Source: Xanthoparmelia taractica (lineage: Eukaryota; Ascomycota; Lecanoromycetes; Lecanorales; Parmeliaceae). From it: a stretch of DNA of 64,000 nt. The translations under genes and the position numbers were made by a program. Numbering within the stretch: position 1 is the stretch's first letter; each line of letters begins with the position of its first letter. The DNA is taken from NCBI GenBank assembly GCA_033085395.1, contig JANQBS010000068.1, positions 62,001 through 126,000 on the forward strand, written 5' to 3'. The notes beneath the pieces are model-generated. The model saw only the letters and a list, made by a program, of their open reading frames with translations. It was not told where the DNA came from and did no database searches. This document shows positions 33,943-47,587 of the stretch, in pieces.

Positions 33943-35665
33943 CTATGTAAGTCGACAATAATTAGCTGGGAAGCTCCCCTGGACACCATTAAGCTCGCCT
34001 TCCCACCAGTCATCAGTGCTTTCAGTCTTTTTAGTAACTTTGATCCGATCACCTTCACGGAACACCAAATCTCCGTCTCCCTGGCCTGCGAACTCGTAGA
34101 GCGCTGTCACCCAGGTTCCTTGCGCCGAAGGGATCCTTTTTGGTGGAGGAGGTGGCGGCTTCTTTTTTCCTGCGGCAATCGATGCCATCCCCGCAGAAGA
34201 GTTCGACGGTAGCCGATCACGATTAAAGTAGTCTCCGCGAGGACCAGCCGGAGCATGCATCGCTGGATCACCTGATTGTGGACTTGCAACAGCCGATGCA
34301 TTATAATTCGGTGTAGCTAAGCCCAGCGAGGTTTGTGAAGGAACAGACGCTATCCTTGGTCGTGCACTCTCCCTGAACTCCGGTGAAGGTGGATCTGACG
34401 TAGCACTCAACGCTGGAGAAGGCGGAATCAGCGCGTTTGACTGATTGCTGCTAGGCCGTCGTTGGGCAGAAATACCATTGCGGATGTTGGGACCGTTCAT
34501 TGGGTTGTGGGACTTGTCCTCTATCCGCGAGTGACTAGAATGACGTTGGGAGGATATGCCATTGCGAATGTTCAGGCCGGTCATTGTCCCGTGTGGTTTT
34601 TCTTCAATCCTCATCGACGACCGCACAGTTTTTCCTCCGGCAATGCAAGCTATGCTCTCCACCTCTTGCTTGACCGGCCGAAAACTAACGTCCCAGGTGG
34701 ATATGATTGCACTTGCGGAAGGTGGAGGGTCCGGAAAGCCCTCCCCATCACAGAAATCGTGCAAGAGCGTGTAGGATTGGGCAAGGAGGGTGTTTTGTGT
34801 CATGATCTGGGCTGCGAGAAGATGGGGGAGAATGGAGAACGCGGCGGTGACGACAGGCGGAAGACTAGACTTAAGATGATCGTCTGCAACTTGATATTCC
34901 TGTGACTTAATTAGCATCATCTTTTGGACGATATCAATCAAAGTCATAAATAGAGAGCGTGCAAGAGCGATGAGGGACAAATCCAGGTGCAGGGCAGGAT
35001 GAACCTCAACGTACATCTTTTGCTCTGATTAGCTCTGCCTCTGCCTTCTCGAGGGATGCATTGTCCCGATCCGACCTCTTGGTCTTGCTCCTCCCTGTCT
35101 CGACTCGCTTTTGATACTTCTCGAAGTCCAGCTGCAAAGATCAGCGCTATAGTTGACCGACTCGTGGATGGTGGTCCCAACCTTCTTATCTCCTCGCTTC
35201 CTGATGACTTTCTTCATGGGCTGAATGCAGTCTTTCGCTTCTGTCGCTGGCTTGATGATCCGTGTATCGACCATTGCCACCTCCTCCAGCAGATCTGTCC
35301 GGAGCTCGTCATAAGCCGTGTGAAAGTTGATTGTCCTCTCCATTACATGATGGGGAGTTGTCACAGGCTCGTGTCCCGCATGATTCTCATCGGCCCCAAT
35401 GATTGGAGAATAGAGTGTTTGGAAACCGTGGGCGAGTCTTTGCTGTGTACCCAGTATATCCCTCCAAGAATCTCTCCATGCTTTCGCCGCGTCAATGATC
35501 TTGGAAAATCAGCTTCAAGGTTCATATGTGTGTAGAGATTACAATGGAACATACCTTTGTGAGCATTTTGTCAGCTTCCTCAAAGTCATTGAGCAGTACG
35601 GCGACCTGGGTTTCATCGGCACTCCTGGGCAAGAATTTGCCAAATCGCCTTTGCATGCTCTGCAT
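33943..35665 (-). CDS. RVS167: Amphiphysin-like BAR-SH3 protein Rvs167
   Basis: Four exons, 35665-35555, 35499-35182, 35131-35015 and 34899-33943, give 500 aa. The start MQSMQRRFGKFL and the following helices form the N-BAR domain (residues about 1-230): FEEADKMLTK, AAKAWRDSWRDILGTQQRLA, the KKVIRKRGDKKLDFEKYQKR junction made by splicing, and LPPVVTAAFSILPHLLAAQI. A Ser/Pro linker carries a short internal duplication (two IRNGIS units). A PPPPPP run precedes the SH3 domain (VTALYEFAGQGDGDLVFREG to FPANYCRL). Rvs167 with Rvs161 drives scission of endocytic vesicles at actin patches. One donor is the unusual GTTGGG. Confidence 0.93.
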
Positions 35666-38600
35666 TTTCGTGGCCTTGAGCGTGGCAGGACGGACTGCTA
35701 TCAAATTTAGCAGAAAGCTTTACATCGAGTCCTCATTAAGAGGCATTATGGGCATCGAGTGCCACTGAGAAAATAGTTGTTGCCGTTGATGTTAACCTTG
35801 CCTGAGGTGTCAGCTCAACCCTACACGCGGCCAGCCAGCCCTAACGCCATATTGATCAATAAAAATCCGAGCCTTGTCGGATGCGATTGCGAGCCATCTT
35901 GACGCCTAGGCGCCATCCTTGCGCGCTACTCCTGGCATTGTTGTCTGATATTCATATAATTCTTTTAACAATGACATTGATCTTTCTATCATTAAGAGGA
36001 CTGAGTCGACACTGGCATCGTGCAAGGCAATCTTAAGCTCTTTTTGTTCCCTGGGCACGCCAAGGCCCCGAAAGCTTCCACTTCGATCTCGGAAGGCTCA
36101 CTACTTTACTTTACTTAACATTTTCGTTGTTGACCGGCGATTCAGGGCGGATACACCCTTCTGACCTTCCGTAGAACTAGGATCGTGAAACCACGCTTGA
36201 AATGCACTAATCAGCAGTTGAACATTAAGCTCAATTCGGACGCATTATCACTTTATCAGCAATGTGAGGGAAATTAGCCCTCCCCAAAGGACCTATCTAC
36301 CATTTACCCCCACTGCGTCCACTGAAGGCCGATAAGCGTTCCCGGATTACCCGGACTCGATCCTTGTCGGATAAGGGACATTGTGCTTTGTTATCATAAG
36401 CAGTACTATATGCTCCGCCAGCGCAGAAGGTAGATTCACGATCCACCAGATTGCGTGCGCAATGCAATTGAGAACGTGCTCTAGTTGGAAGCACGTGCGC
36501 TCAACAGTGTTCAGCCAGCTGGAAAGCGAGTGTTGTCCAGGCACAAAGTGTAATTTGTACAGTCGGACAACCTCGGGCTTGGCCAAGGCTGCATGCTGAA
36601 AATCCGATGTATTCCGGCGCGCATCATGCAATCGACTCTGAGCAATTTTCCGATGCAACAGATTAAAAGGAGATTTGCCCTGCCCCTAAAGTCCTTTCAT
36701 CGTTTCGATCGTCGAGATCGCTCCGAAGAGGTACTTCGTACCTGCCACGCCTGCCTGGACCAGAGCAAGAAATATCCAAACCGGCGGTCAAAACCGACGT
36801 GCGCAAGTAATTCAAGTCAACCAAAACAACGTGTGCCTAATGGGGTCAGAATTGGTTGGCATGTGTCATTGTTTTTTCGGAGGTCTTTTGGTGCTTCTCA
36901 GCCTGTTTGACATATGGCGGACTATTGATCTGGCAACAGGAATAGAAGTGTCATCGCCTCACTTTAGGCACAGGCACTGGGAGCGATAGAATTTGATTTC
37001 GCATTTTGCTTGGCGGCTGCCATGGTACTTGTACAGAATCGGCGAACGAATTGACCGACGCGTTTTCCTGTTTGTGGCTTTTGTCAAAGCTGACGCTGGC
37101 AAATTGTATGCTTCTGTACTTGTGTACTTTGTACAGCGAGCAATATGCAGCAACCTTGCAAGAGCGAAGTAGAATTGGAGGGGGTCCCTTATTGTGGGAA
37201 TGCATCCCAGGAATAAGGAAAAGTCTCTTTTCAGACCCACTTTATGCACGGTGAAGCAGGAAATATTTTGATCTTATCATTTTTGAAACGATCGGCGCCA
37301 CTCGTATTGAAACCAGATGCTGCTGCGACTTGGATTGTGGGGCGAGCAGGATAAAAATACCGTCGGGGCAAAGTCCGTAATAAGTGTGATGGGATGTGAT
37401 AGCTGTGAGGGAAGACAAATGAGGTCAGCTTGGCCGTTGAAAAAGAAACGCTGAAAATAACAAGGATAGCAAATGGGCGGACTATTTTCTGCGTGGCGAT
37501 AATGATCCAAAGGAGATGCGAAGTAAAGCACATTTAGCCAAGATGGTGTCAAATCGTTAGCCTTTGAACGCCTCTTCCGGGCAACCTTATTTCAACCTTA
37601 CCACCTTGGCCTAAAGTGCTATGAGTGCCTAGCTATGCACAGAAAAGATGCGGACATCGGCCACTGTCGGCCAATGATATTGGATTGATTGGATTTTTTG
37701 AATAGGATCAATGGCCAATTCCCTTATTCCCATCCAACCCATCATATCATTCATTCCACCCGTTACATATCACAACTCAAAAATACATTTCTCGAAATTT
37801 AACTGACTTTTGGAATCTTTCTCTTTTGCCTTTGCCAGCATTTCCCCATCGGAAGATCCCCCCAAGCGGTTAAGCGCTGGCAAACAACTGCTCTTCACTC
37901 TCCCTCTCCAATGTCACACATCATGCCCCCGCCAGCCTGTCCTCCATCCCCCAGCCGCCCACTGTCAAACATGACCTCCATCTGCCCTTTCCAGAATCCG
38001 CAATACGCTGATTTGTCCAGCGGTGTAACGATTCGACAGCTCCCCCACCCCCCCTGCAGCGTGGAACGTCCACCCAATCGTGAGGACCTCTGATCTGTCG
38101 GTAGGCAGCCTGCATGCCTTCTACCGGGCTGTCTTGGTGGATCTGCCGATTCAAAGCCCCCATGATCTGCCGGAAGCCACCACCTGCAGAAGACATGGCG
38201 GAAGCTCCCATCGGGCAAAGGAAAGAATCAATATATATCAGAAGGCAGGTCTAGGCGGCTAAGGCAAAGCGTTGGGACTGGTAGACATGCGTGATGACGC
38301 ATCTGACCTTTTGCCCTCCATCTCCGGTACCCTGACAAACTTGCAGGGTACCTCCGCTAGGCCGCCAATAGCAAGGTGCCGGAGAGAAGACTGCTGATCC
38401 AAAAGCCTCATTCAGGACACTCGATGCAGAATATTAGTGGCCCGGCCGCTAGTCAGCCGCAAGTCATACCCCTGGTAGCATCCTTCAATGTCAATTCCAA
38501 TGGCCGTTCTCACAAAGCACAAAATAATCTTCCCCAAGCATATGCGTTGGGCACATCGTTGTCAGTTCCTTCTGCTAACCTTCTATTTTCAACTAGTACG

Positions 38601-38877
38601 CTCTACGAAGTCTATAAGCTTGACCATGTGCGAGCAGGGGGGTACGGTGGTACGTACCCTCCGGATATTAGTATTTAATCAACAATGCCTCTGCATTCAC
38701 TCCTTCAAACACCTTGCTGCCCCATTCTCCTCTCTTTATTCCCCCCCGCCCAACCCTCTTCGCCCACCTTCTACTTCTGTGAAATCTTGCGCGTCCATCT
38801 AGTCCTCGCTCACCCTGTTCTTACTCATGACGAGTCGGAGTGAGCCCTGTGTCACCTTCTCTTTTGTCTAGGCCACG
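35666..38877. promoter_or_regulatory. Long (3.2 kb) intergenic region upstream of the alpha-glucan synthase
   Basis: No gene is supported across 3.2 kb, the longest empty stretch in the window. RVS167 and the glucan synthase point away from each other, so both promoters lie here. The last 180 bases before the ATG are strongly pyrimidine-rich, as in many fungal core promoters. CCAAT boxes are visible around 37671 and 37713. A perfect 9-bp inverted repeat occurs at 38326-38352. Short frames on both strands carry no motif. Confidence 0.5.
38326..38352. repeat. Perfect 9-bp inverted repeat
   Basis: GGTACCCTG at 38326-38334 and CAGGGTACC at 38344-38352 are perfect complements around a 9-base spacer. 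It lies about 530 bp upstream of the glucan synthase ATG. It could be a hairpin or a dimeric protein-binding site. Confidence 0.75.
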
Positions 38878-41800
38878 ATGTTTGGGCCATCTTGCATGCG
38901 GCCATTGGCCGCCGTGACTGCACTCTTCATCGGCGCTTCGCTTTCCATAAAGTATGATCCAGAACAAGTGCTATGGAATCTCAATCAGAATCAGACAGCT
39001 ACCAACGTGATGGATTACTGGGGCCAGTGGGAGAACCACAGTAAGGGCGACACCTCCCTAAGCGGTGCCTGTGCTGACAAGGATTAGCATACACTCCCTC
39101 ACCAGAAAATTGGAGATTCCCTTTCTACACCATCATGCTCGACCGATTCGTAAACGGCGACCCTCACAATGACAACATCAATGGCACTGCCTGGGAACAT
39201 GACCTGACGGGTACCCAATTAAGGCATGGAGGGGACATCCAGGGCTTGGTGGACACGTTGGACTACGTCGCTGGCATGGGGATCAAGGCCATTTACTTCG
39301 CCGGAAGTCCCATGATCAACTTTCCTTGGGGCGCGGACGCTTTTAGTCCGCTGGACCTGACCCTTCTCGACGCTCATTTTGCCACGATCGACATCTGGCG
39401 GCGATGTATCGATGAGATGCATGCTCGAGGAATGTATGTCTTGATCGATAACACCTTTGGTACGCTGGGAGACTTGATAGGGTTTGAGGGCAATCTAAAT
39501 GTCTCCACGCCCCTCAACTACGGAGAATGGAACGCACTGTGGAAGACATCAAGGAGGTATCATGACTTCCAGTTCGACAACACCGAGCTGTAAGATTGCT
39601 GCTACAAATTTGTCGTCATTGATCTCCATACTAAAACAATTATCAGTGACACTTGTGATGTCGAATATCCTCGTTGGTATAATGATTACGGCGAGCAAGT
39701 CACCGGCAATGGCAGTGAATACCTGGTCGGTTGCCGCGATAGCGAATTTGATCAATACGGCGACATTGCAGCCTTCGACATATATCCCGAATGGCAACGA
39801 CAGATTTCGAAGTTCGCGTCGGTTCAAGATCGCTTGCGGGAGTGGAAACCTTCCGTCCTATCAAAGATTGAGCACCTTTCTTGTCTTCAAATCGCTAGTA
39901 AGTTGCTATTCTGGTATCTTGGGGAATTATCGCTAATGCAATACATCTCTAGTGTTGGACATCGACGGCTTCAGGATCGACAAAGGCCAGCAAGTCACGG
40001 TTGACGCTGCAGGACACTGGTCAAACTTTATCCGCGGATGCGCTTCCTCTTTTGGGAAGGAAAACTTCTTCATACCAGTATGTAAGCCCATATCGTCACA
40101 ACAGACTGGTCGCTGATCATCGGAACCAGGGCGAAATCGTTTCAGGTAATGCTTTCGGGGCTGTCTACTTAGGCCGTGGTAAAGAACCAACTATGATTGT
40201 GAACGACACCAACAAAGCTGTCCAATTAACGACGGAGACGGCAGATGACTCACTCTTCATCCGCGACGCTGGCCAGAATGCTTTCGACGCTGCTTGCTTC
40301 CATTACTCGACTTACAGATCACTCCTGAGGATCCTGGGGATGGATGGCAACCTCTTTGCGACAGGAGAGTCGCCTACAGATTTTGTCCTTGCCTGGAACA
40401 CATTCATCCAATCGAACGACCTGATAAACGCGAACACGGGCAAATTTGACCCAAGGCACATGTATGGTGCGCAGAATCAGGACAATTTTAGATGGCCCAC
40501 TATCATCAATGGAACCCAACGGCAGATTCTTGGCAACTTCATCACCACACTGCTCTTGCCTGGCATCCCGCTACTCGAATGGGGCGAAGAACAAGCCTAC
40601 TACGTTATGGACAACACCGCGAGCAACTATGTCTTTGGTAGGCAGCCTATGTCTTCGGCTACAGGGTGGCAGGATCACGGTTGTTACAGCGTGGGCAACG
40701 CGAAGTTCGAAAACTGGCCGCCTGGCAATTATTCGAACGGCTGCAAAGACGACTGGAACAGTCTTGACCATCGAGACCCGTCGCATCCGATCCGCAATCT
40801 CATCGCTGCCATGTATGAGATGCGCCAAAGATACCCCGTGCTCACAGACGGATTCTACCTTGAGACTATAGCCCTGCAGACTCGTCCGCTATATCTACCC
40901 GGCTCGTTTGGCACAGCTACAGAAACGGGCCTTTGGTCGATCCGACGTTCGGGGTGGCCGAACCTTCAGGACTTTACTACTGAAGGACAAAAACTTCAGG
41001 ATATCTGGCTCCTTTTCTCCAACGAAGGCACGGAGGCTACATACCTCTTCGACTGCAAGAGCAACGCCACCGGGCTCCTAGCTCCCTACCATAACGGCAC
41101 TACGGTCAAAAATCTATTCTATCCCTACGATGAAGTCAAGCTGGGTGCAACCACGGGGTATCTCGAATTGGACAACGCTACAAAAGTCAATGGTTGCGTC
41201 GAGGAAATTACTATGGATGCGTATGGCTTCAAGGCCTACGTCCCTGTCGCCCAATGGCTACGGCCGTCTCCTCTCATCACCAAATTCAATCCTGGGCACG
41301 ATGCCCGGCTCCTGTCGAATGAGACCATCCCAATCGAGCTATACTTCTCGGAAGAGATGGATTGCTCGAACGTGCAGAATGCGATTAGCATCACCTCCAC
41401 AACCGAAGACGGTTCGGTCGCGTCGATTGACAACAGCAGCGTCTCATGCAAGATGGTCAACGACAACACCGCCAGAGTATCCCATTACACAGGCACGGTG
41501 ACCTCCCAGATTCCGGCTGTATGGAGGATTGCTGGGAACCTGGTGAATGTTTCTGACGGGGTACACCAAATCAACATAGCAAATGCAACCACCGCTATTG
41601 GAAATACTTCCACAAACGCTGTTCATCACTTTCTGCTCCGTGTCGGCCAGATTGACAACCCCATGGTGTTCCCGCGATCCGCCAACTACTCCAATTCCAT
41701 ACTGCATAAGGATGCCAATGGCGATCTCTACATTTCGCACAAAGCCGCTGGTGCCGACTTATACCGCTACTCAACAAATTGGCAATCCAGCTGGAGCGAC

Positions 41801-44800
41801 TGGCTGCCGTACAAGGGAGGAAACACGACTATCGAGAAGCAGCCATGGTCTGGAACAAAAGCCCAAGCATGGACAGGTGAACATCTCACCGTGGAATATT
41901 GGAGTCAAAAGACCGGCTCGAGCAACCACCAGCAGCAAGGCGACCTTGCCGGCAGCAATCACAAACCTCGAAGATATCCCCACCTTTTCGTGCACGGTGC
42001 ATTCAACCAGTATGGCTATGATTCTGGACTATCGGAGACGATGGTACAGAATAGCTCTGGTCTTTGGGAGTGGGACTTCATGACAGAATGGCCGGGAGAA
42101 TTTCAAGTCAATGCTTGGGGCTCAAATCCTGACGGCCAACCTGATCTTACACGAGCTTTCGGAGATGTTGACGGAGACGGGGTTTTGGACCTATTGTCTC
42201 CAGTGTCTTTGCTCAAGAATGTTGTGGAGGTCAAGGACTATCCTCCTGCGCCGCACGTTGCGTACCGAGTTGGCGTGAACGACGCCGACCTCCGTTACAG
42301 TGTGACGCCTATTGGTTCACGGGGAAGGCAAGCCGCAATCTACTGCCTCCTCGTTGCGATACCTATCCTCACGAGCTGTCTAGGCGTGTGGATTTACCTG
42401 TGGGTCTTTTACGATGTCAAGCTCAACCAAGTCGGGAGGTCCGAGAAGATGAGTATCCTTCCAGTTGCCATGAGAGAGAGGATGCAAGGCCACCTTTCCA
42501 AGATAAACCTCCCAGACAACGCCTCCGCATTCTTTAAAAAGCCAAATGGTGAACAACCTAGTATCATGGTGAACGCAAACCGGAAGACCATATTAATCGC
42601 AACCATGGAGTATGACATTGACGACTGGGATATCAAAATCAAAATCGGTGGCCTGGGAGTCATGGCTCAGACGATGGGCAAGCATCTCCAGCATCAAGAC
42701 TTGATCTGGGTGGTTCCTTGCGTACAAGGGATAGACTATCCGGTGGATCAACGTGCAAAGCCCATGACAATAACGATCCTCGAACAAGAATACACTATTC
42801 AGGTGCAGTATCATCATGTGCGGAACATCACCTATGTCCTACTGGATGCGCCTGTCTTTCGTCAGCAAACAAAAGCAGATCCTTATCCGGCACGAATGGA
42901 CGACATCGATAGTGCTGTATACTATTCAGCCTGGAATCAGTGCATCGCGGAGGCTATGCGCCGCTTTCCTGTCCACCTTTACCACATCAACGACTACCAC
43001 GGCGCCGTCGCGCCCCTGCACTTGCTTCCACGTGTCATACCCTGCTGTTTGTCTCTCCATAACGCCGAATTCCAGGGTCTGTGGCCCGTGCGAACTCCCT
43101 CGGAGTTTGACGAAGTCTGCAAAATCTATAACCTGAGGCCCGAGGTCGTCAGCGATTACGTTCAGTTTGGTGAGGTTTTCAATCTCCTCCATGCGGGCGC
43201 AAGCTATCTACGTGTATGGCAGAAAGGGTATGGTGCTGCTGGCGTGTCTGAGAAGTATGGCAAACGTTCCTTTGCAAGGTATCCAATCCTATGGGGCCTT
43301 GACAAGGTTGGAAGTCTGCCTAATCCGGATCCAACCGATACCGAAGGTTGGGACAAACAACTTCCAGACCTTAAAAGTATTACAGTAGACGAGACGTTCG
43401 AGGCCAGCAGGGGCGCGCTCAAGCGTCAGGCTCAAGAATGGGCAAATCTAGCAACAGATCCTGACGCGGAACTATTTGTGTTCGTTGGCCGCTGGTCGGT
43501 CCAAAAGGGAGTCGACCTGATTGCCGATGTGTTTCCGGCCATCCTCGAAGACCACAAACATGCACAGCTCATTTGCATAGGACCGGTCATCGACCTGCAT
43601 GGAAGGTTCGCGGCTCTAAAGCTGGCCAGATTAATGGAATTATACCCGGACCGAGTGTTCTCTAAACCAGAGTTCACTGCGCTTCCTCCTTTTATCTTTA
43701 GCGGTGCCGAGTTCGCTCTCATACCTTCACGAGACGAGCCATTCGGATTGGTCGCGGTGGAATTTGGTCGGAAAGGAGCACTCGGTGTTGGTGCTAGGGT
43801 GGGCGGTTTGGGGAATATGCCTGGGTAAGTGCCTCTCCATATGTCCAATCAGCTCAGAGAGCATCCGCATATTGTTGCTTTTTAAAGACGACACTGACAA
43901 TATCTTTGTCCTAGGTGGTGGTACACTATTGAATCAACCACAAGCAAGCATTTGATCAGCCAATTCAAAATGGCGATCGAGGGTGCTCTAGCTTCGAAAA
44001 CAAGTGTACGGGCTACAATGAGAGCACGATCAGCTAAACAACGGTTCCCAATCGCACAATGGCAGGAAGATCTAAGCATCATGCAAGAGACAGCGATCAG
44101 ATTGAGTCAAAAAGCAGCGTTCAAGCAGAGAGACAAGATGGCGCGTTACTCGGGCACAGTGTCCGGCGTATCCACCCCATCTCGTATCTTCCGAGGACAA
44201 TGGAGTATGCCTAATACAGCAACGCATAGTACAACTCCTAGCGCACTGCCTAGTGGCACAACAACTCGCGCTACGAGTCCTGTTAGGGAACCCAAAAGTG
44301 GCCCACTTTCACTCGGATTAAGATTCGGACCGGGCCATGTCCCAGCGCGCGAGATAAGGAAACGCAACCGACTCAGCAAATCACGGACCGGATCCAGAAC
44401 TCCTTCAATTGCGCCTCGATCGGGCAGAAGTACTTCTGCGAACACTGCTGCTAATACGGCTACAAACACTGCCGCAAACAGTCGCGTTGGCAGTCGAGCT
44501 TCTAGTCCTGCGGGTATGGGACGTTTCAGACGTAGAAGCAGAAGTAGGGTTCCAGATGAGCAAACGCTCTCGATGACCGAACACGCTCCAGACATGCCTC
44601 CTTTGCCTGAGGATATGTCGCCGGCATGGACCGGTAGAGCGTCCCGGTTCAACGACGGCGCACACGTCGATTCAAGTTCAAGGATGGATCTCAATAAATA
44701 TCTCAGCCAAGGTGACATTCAAAGATTCGACTTTGGAAACCCCGATGGAAATAGCCAACCGCGACAGGTCATGAGCGGAAGCAACACGCCTTACGGAGCC

Positions 44801-46982
44801 AGGACGCCTGGTGCGAACAGCACTCGGCGCAACAGTATGAGCGGAGACGACTACGAGACGGATATGACTGACGTGGATGAAAGAACTGTGGACGAATACA
44901 TTTTGAGCCCTGAAGAGCAGGAATCCAGTCGAAGGGATCGCAGATTGGCGCGACTTCGATCATCTTTCGCCGCTCATCAAGCCGGCCATGCACCAGAAGG
45001 CGAACCTTCTCTACAGATACCAGCGCTTGCCTCTCGGCCAACTTCTCCAGGTTCTACTAGCTCTTCAAGTTCTTCGCCACCTGGTACACCCCGACCTGAA
45101 CAGCCCCTTTTCGAGGCAGCTTCTGGCAGTAGCTTATCAGGGAATCCCGAGGAAGGTCCTCTTGCACCTTCGGCCAATTACCTGAGCCTCGGCTCGGTCT
45201 TGCAGGGCAAAAAGGATTACAAGCTTCAGAGCGTGGAACCATTTTTCACTGATCCTACCGGGCTGTACTATAACGCTTTCAAGAAGAAGCTTGAAAAGCT
45301 GAATGGCAAATCGTCTGAGGGACCTCTCTGTATCGAAGATTACCTGACTTCAAGCGAAAAAGACTGGTTCAACAGGTTCCGAAATGTCAAGATGGGTAAA
45401 TCGGCTGCCGACTCCCCAGCTTCGTCCGTTTTCCGACTACCGCTCATAAATGAGAGGATGGTTCCTTCAGCCATCAATTCGACTGTCGAACTGGAACACT
45501 TCGACGCACATAACAACGCGCATGAGCAATACCTCCTGAATGATGATTACACACCCCCTACACGAATGAAAAAGTTCCTTCTCCGGAGAATTGGCGAGTG
45601 GCCTCTGTATTCCTTTCTACTTGCATTTGTGAGTCAAATATTCTATTCCCCTAGTGAGCTCAGGCTAATCTGGATGACTAGGGTCAAATCATCGCGGCGA
45701 ACTCTTATCAAATCACCCTACTCACGGGAGAGGTCGGTCAAGCAGCAGAGAAGCTCTACATCATCGCCTCCATATACCTTGCCTCCTCAATCCTTTGGTG
45801 GGCTTTATTCCGCACATGCAAGTCCGTCTACGTTGTTGCCACCCCATTTGCCCTGTATGGGCTGGCCTTCTTCCTCCTAGGATTAGCACCATATTCTACA
45901 ACGGCAGTCGGCCGTGGCTGGGTACAAAACGTCGCAACAGCGTTCTACGCTATGGCTTCCTCAAGCGGTGCTTTCTTCTTCTCCCTCAATTTCGGCAGCG
46001 AAGGTCGGTGCCCAATCCAGACTCCCAAGCTCTTTCCCTCACTAACAGACCCCTAGGCAGTGTCCCAGTAGCAACATGGGCCTTCCGAGCCTGCGTCATC
46101 CAAGGATCCCAACAAATTTACGTCGTCTTCCTTTGGTTTTGGGGCTCCAAGTTGACAGACCAGACCGTCAACGGCATAGTCTCAGCTAATCTCGCCATCT
46201 ATGGACCCCTACTGACTGGGATCACTACGCCCATCGCTGTCTTGCTCTGGGTCATCGGATTAGCGTTATTCTTTGGTCTACCAGACTACTATCGTCAAGC
46301 GCCAGGCCAGATCCCGAGTTTCTACAAATCGATCATGCGCCGCAAGATTGTGCTCTGGTTCTTCGTCACCGTCATCATCCAGAACTTCTTCCTATCCGCA
46401 CCATACGGACGTAACTGGCGATATCTTTGGAGTTCCGTCCACGCAAAGACGTGGATGGTTGTCCTTCTAGTCTTTGGATTCTTCGTGGGCGTTTGGGCCG
46501 TCCTACTGGCAATCTTCTCGCGGGCTTCGTTGCGCCATTCGTGGATCCTACCCATGTTCGCCGTCGGTCTCGGTGCGCCCCGCTGGTGTCAGATGCTGTG
46601 GGGCGTGTCGGGCATGGGATCGTGGGTGCCGTGGGCCGGCTCACCGCTCGCCGGTGCCCTAGCGGGCAGGACCCTTTGGCTCTGGCTCGGCACCCTGGAC
46701 GCCATCCAAGGCGTCGGCTTCGGCATGATCCTCCTCCAAACGCTGACCCGATTCCACGTTGTCTTCGCCTTGGTATGCGCGCAGGTCCTCGGATCCGTCG
46801 CCACCATCGTCGCCCGCGCCTGCGCTCCCGACGCCACGGGTCCCGGCCCCATCTTCCCAAACCTGGCAACAAGTCTGCACGGACTGAAGGAGGCGTGGTT
46901 CTGGATCGCGTTGATTGCGCAGATCATTGTGTGCGCGGGCTTCTTCCGCTGGTTCAGGAAGGAGCAGTTGACAAAGCCTTGA
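38878..46982 (+). CDS. AGS1: Cell-wall alpha-1,3-glucan synthase
   Basis: Eight exons, 38878-39040, 39088-39589, 39647-39897, 39953-40077, 40130-43824, 43915-45628, 45682-46003 and 46057-46982, join in phase to 2565 aa. A signal peptide is followed by an extracellular GH13 alpha-amylase-like domain (residues about 60-560; MLDIDGFRIDKGQ holds the nucleophile Asp, GEIVSGN the acid Glu). One membrane helix lies near 1085 (LLVAIPILTSCLGVWIYLW). A cytoplasmic GT5 synthase domain (about 1165-1650) starts with the KIGGLGVMAQTMGKHL ADP/UDP-glucose site and ends with SRDEPFGLVAVEFG. A long Ser/Thr/Arg-rich linker and about a dozen C-terminal helices (2140-2565) follow, thought to export the polymer. 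It makes the alpha-1,3-glucan of the wall. The seventh intron uses a GTCGGT donor. No amylase-type partner gene lies beside it. Confidence 0.95.
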
Positions 46983-47587
46983 TGGGGCTAAATTGTTTAT
47001 CAGACAGACGGTCTTGATGGTAGATAAGGAATAGGGGAAATTTTTACGGCGGGGAAGGGGGTGCCAACCGCCGGAGTACCATTCTAGGATGTTGTTTGCA
47101 AGATTGTTCTTTTAACAGAAATTGCCTTCGGTACAAAGGTTGGATAGAAAGAAGGGATTCGTGCGAAAAAAAATGGGCTGCCTGCAATTACTACTTAATG
47201 ACTAATGATCTCATGACCAAAGTAAAGACGTGGGAGGGAGAAGAAGAAGAAGAAGAAAAGGACACCATTTGCCATTTTTCGACTGTGGCGAACAAGTATG
47301 TATAGATGGAGTGGAGGTTGGACGTAAATATTTGAGTCACTCATTAGGGAGAAAACGGATACATAGTTGATTTAGAATGTGCAAAGCATGCATTCAATGG
47401 CACTTTGTTGCAAAAAAGCTGATATGCAATTGAAACCGTTAATCCTCTCTCAGGATACTGTATTTACGACATGATACAAAAGCTTGCTTCCAAAAAAACC
47501 CACCACTGCAACACAACAGCAACAGCGAAAAACAACGGCCTCCAAGAAGCTCGTACGAAGGGCAAAAACCATGCACCCGAACGCAGC
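46983..47587. other. Convergent intergenic spacer
   Basis: About 600 bases between the converging AGS1 and DUF3292 genes. It includes a short GAA microsatellite near 47240-47258. Nothing else supported. Confidence 0.5.

Noticed and set aside
36593..36910. Plus-strand frame of 105 codons in the AGS1 upstream region
   Set aside because: No domain, no splice support, and the composition does not differ from its surroundings.
38878..46982. Cluster with secreted amylase genes, as seen beside glucan synthases in Aspergillus
   Set aside because: Neither flank of AGS1 carries an amylase-type gene; the neighbours are RVS167 and DUF3292.
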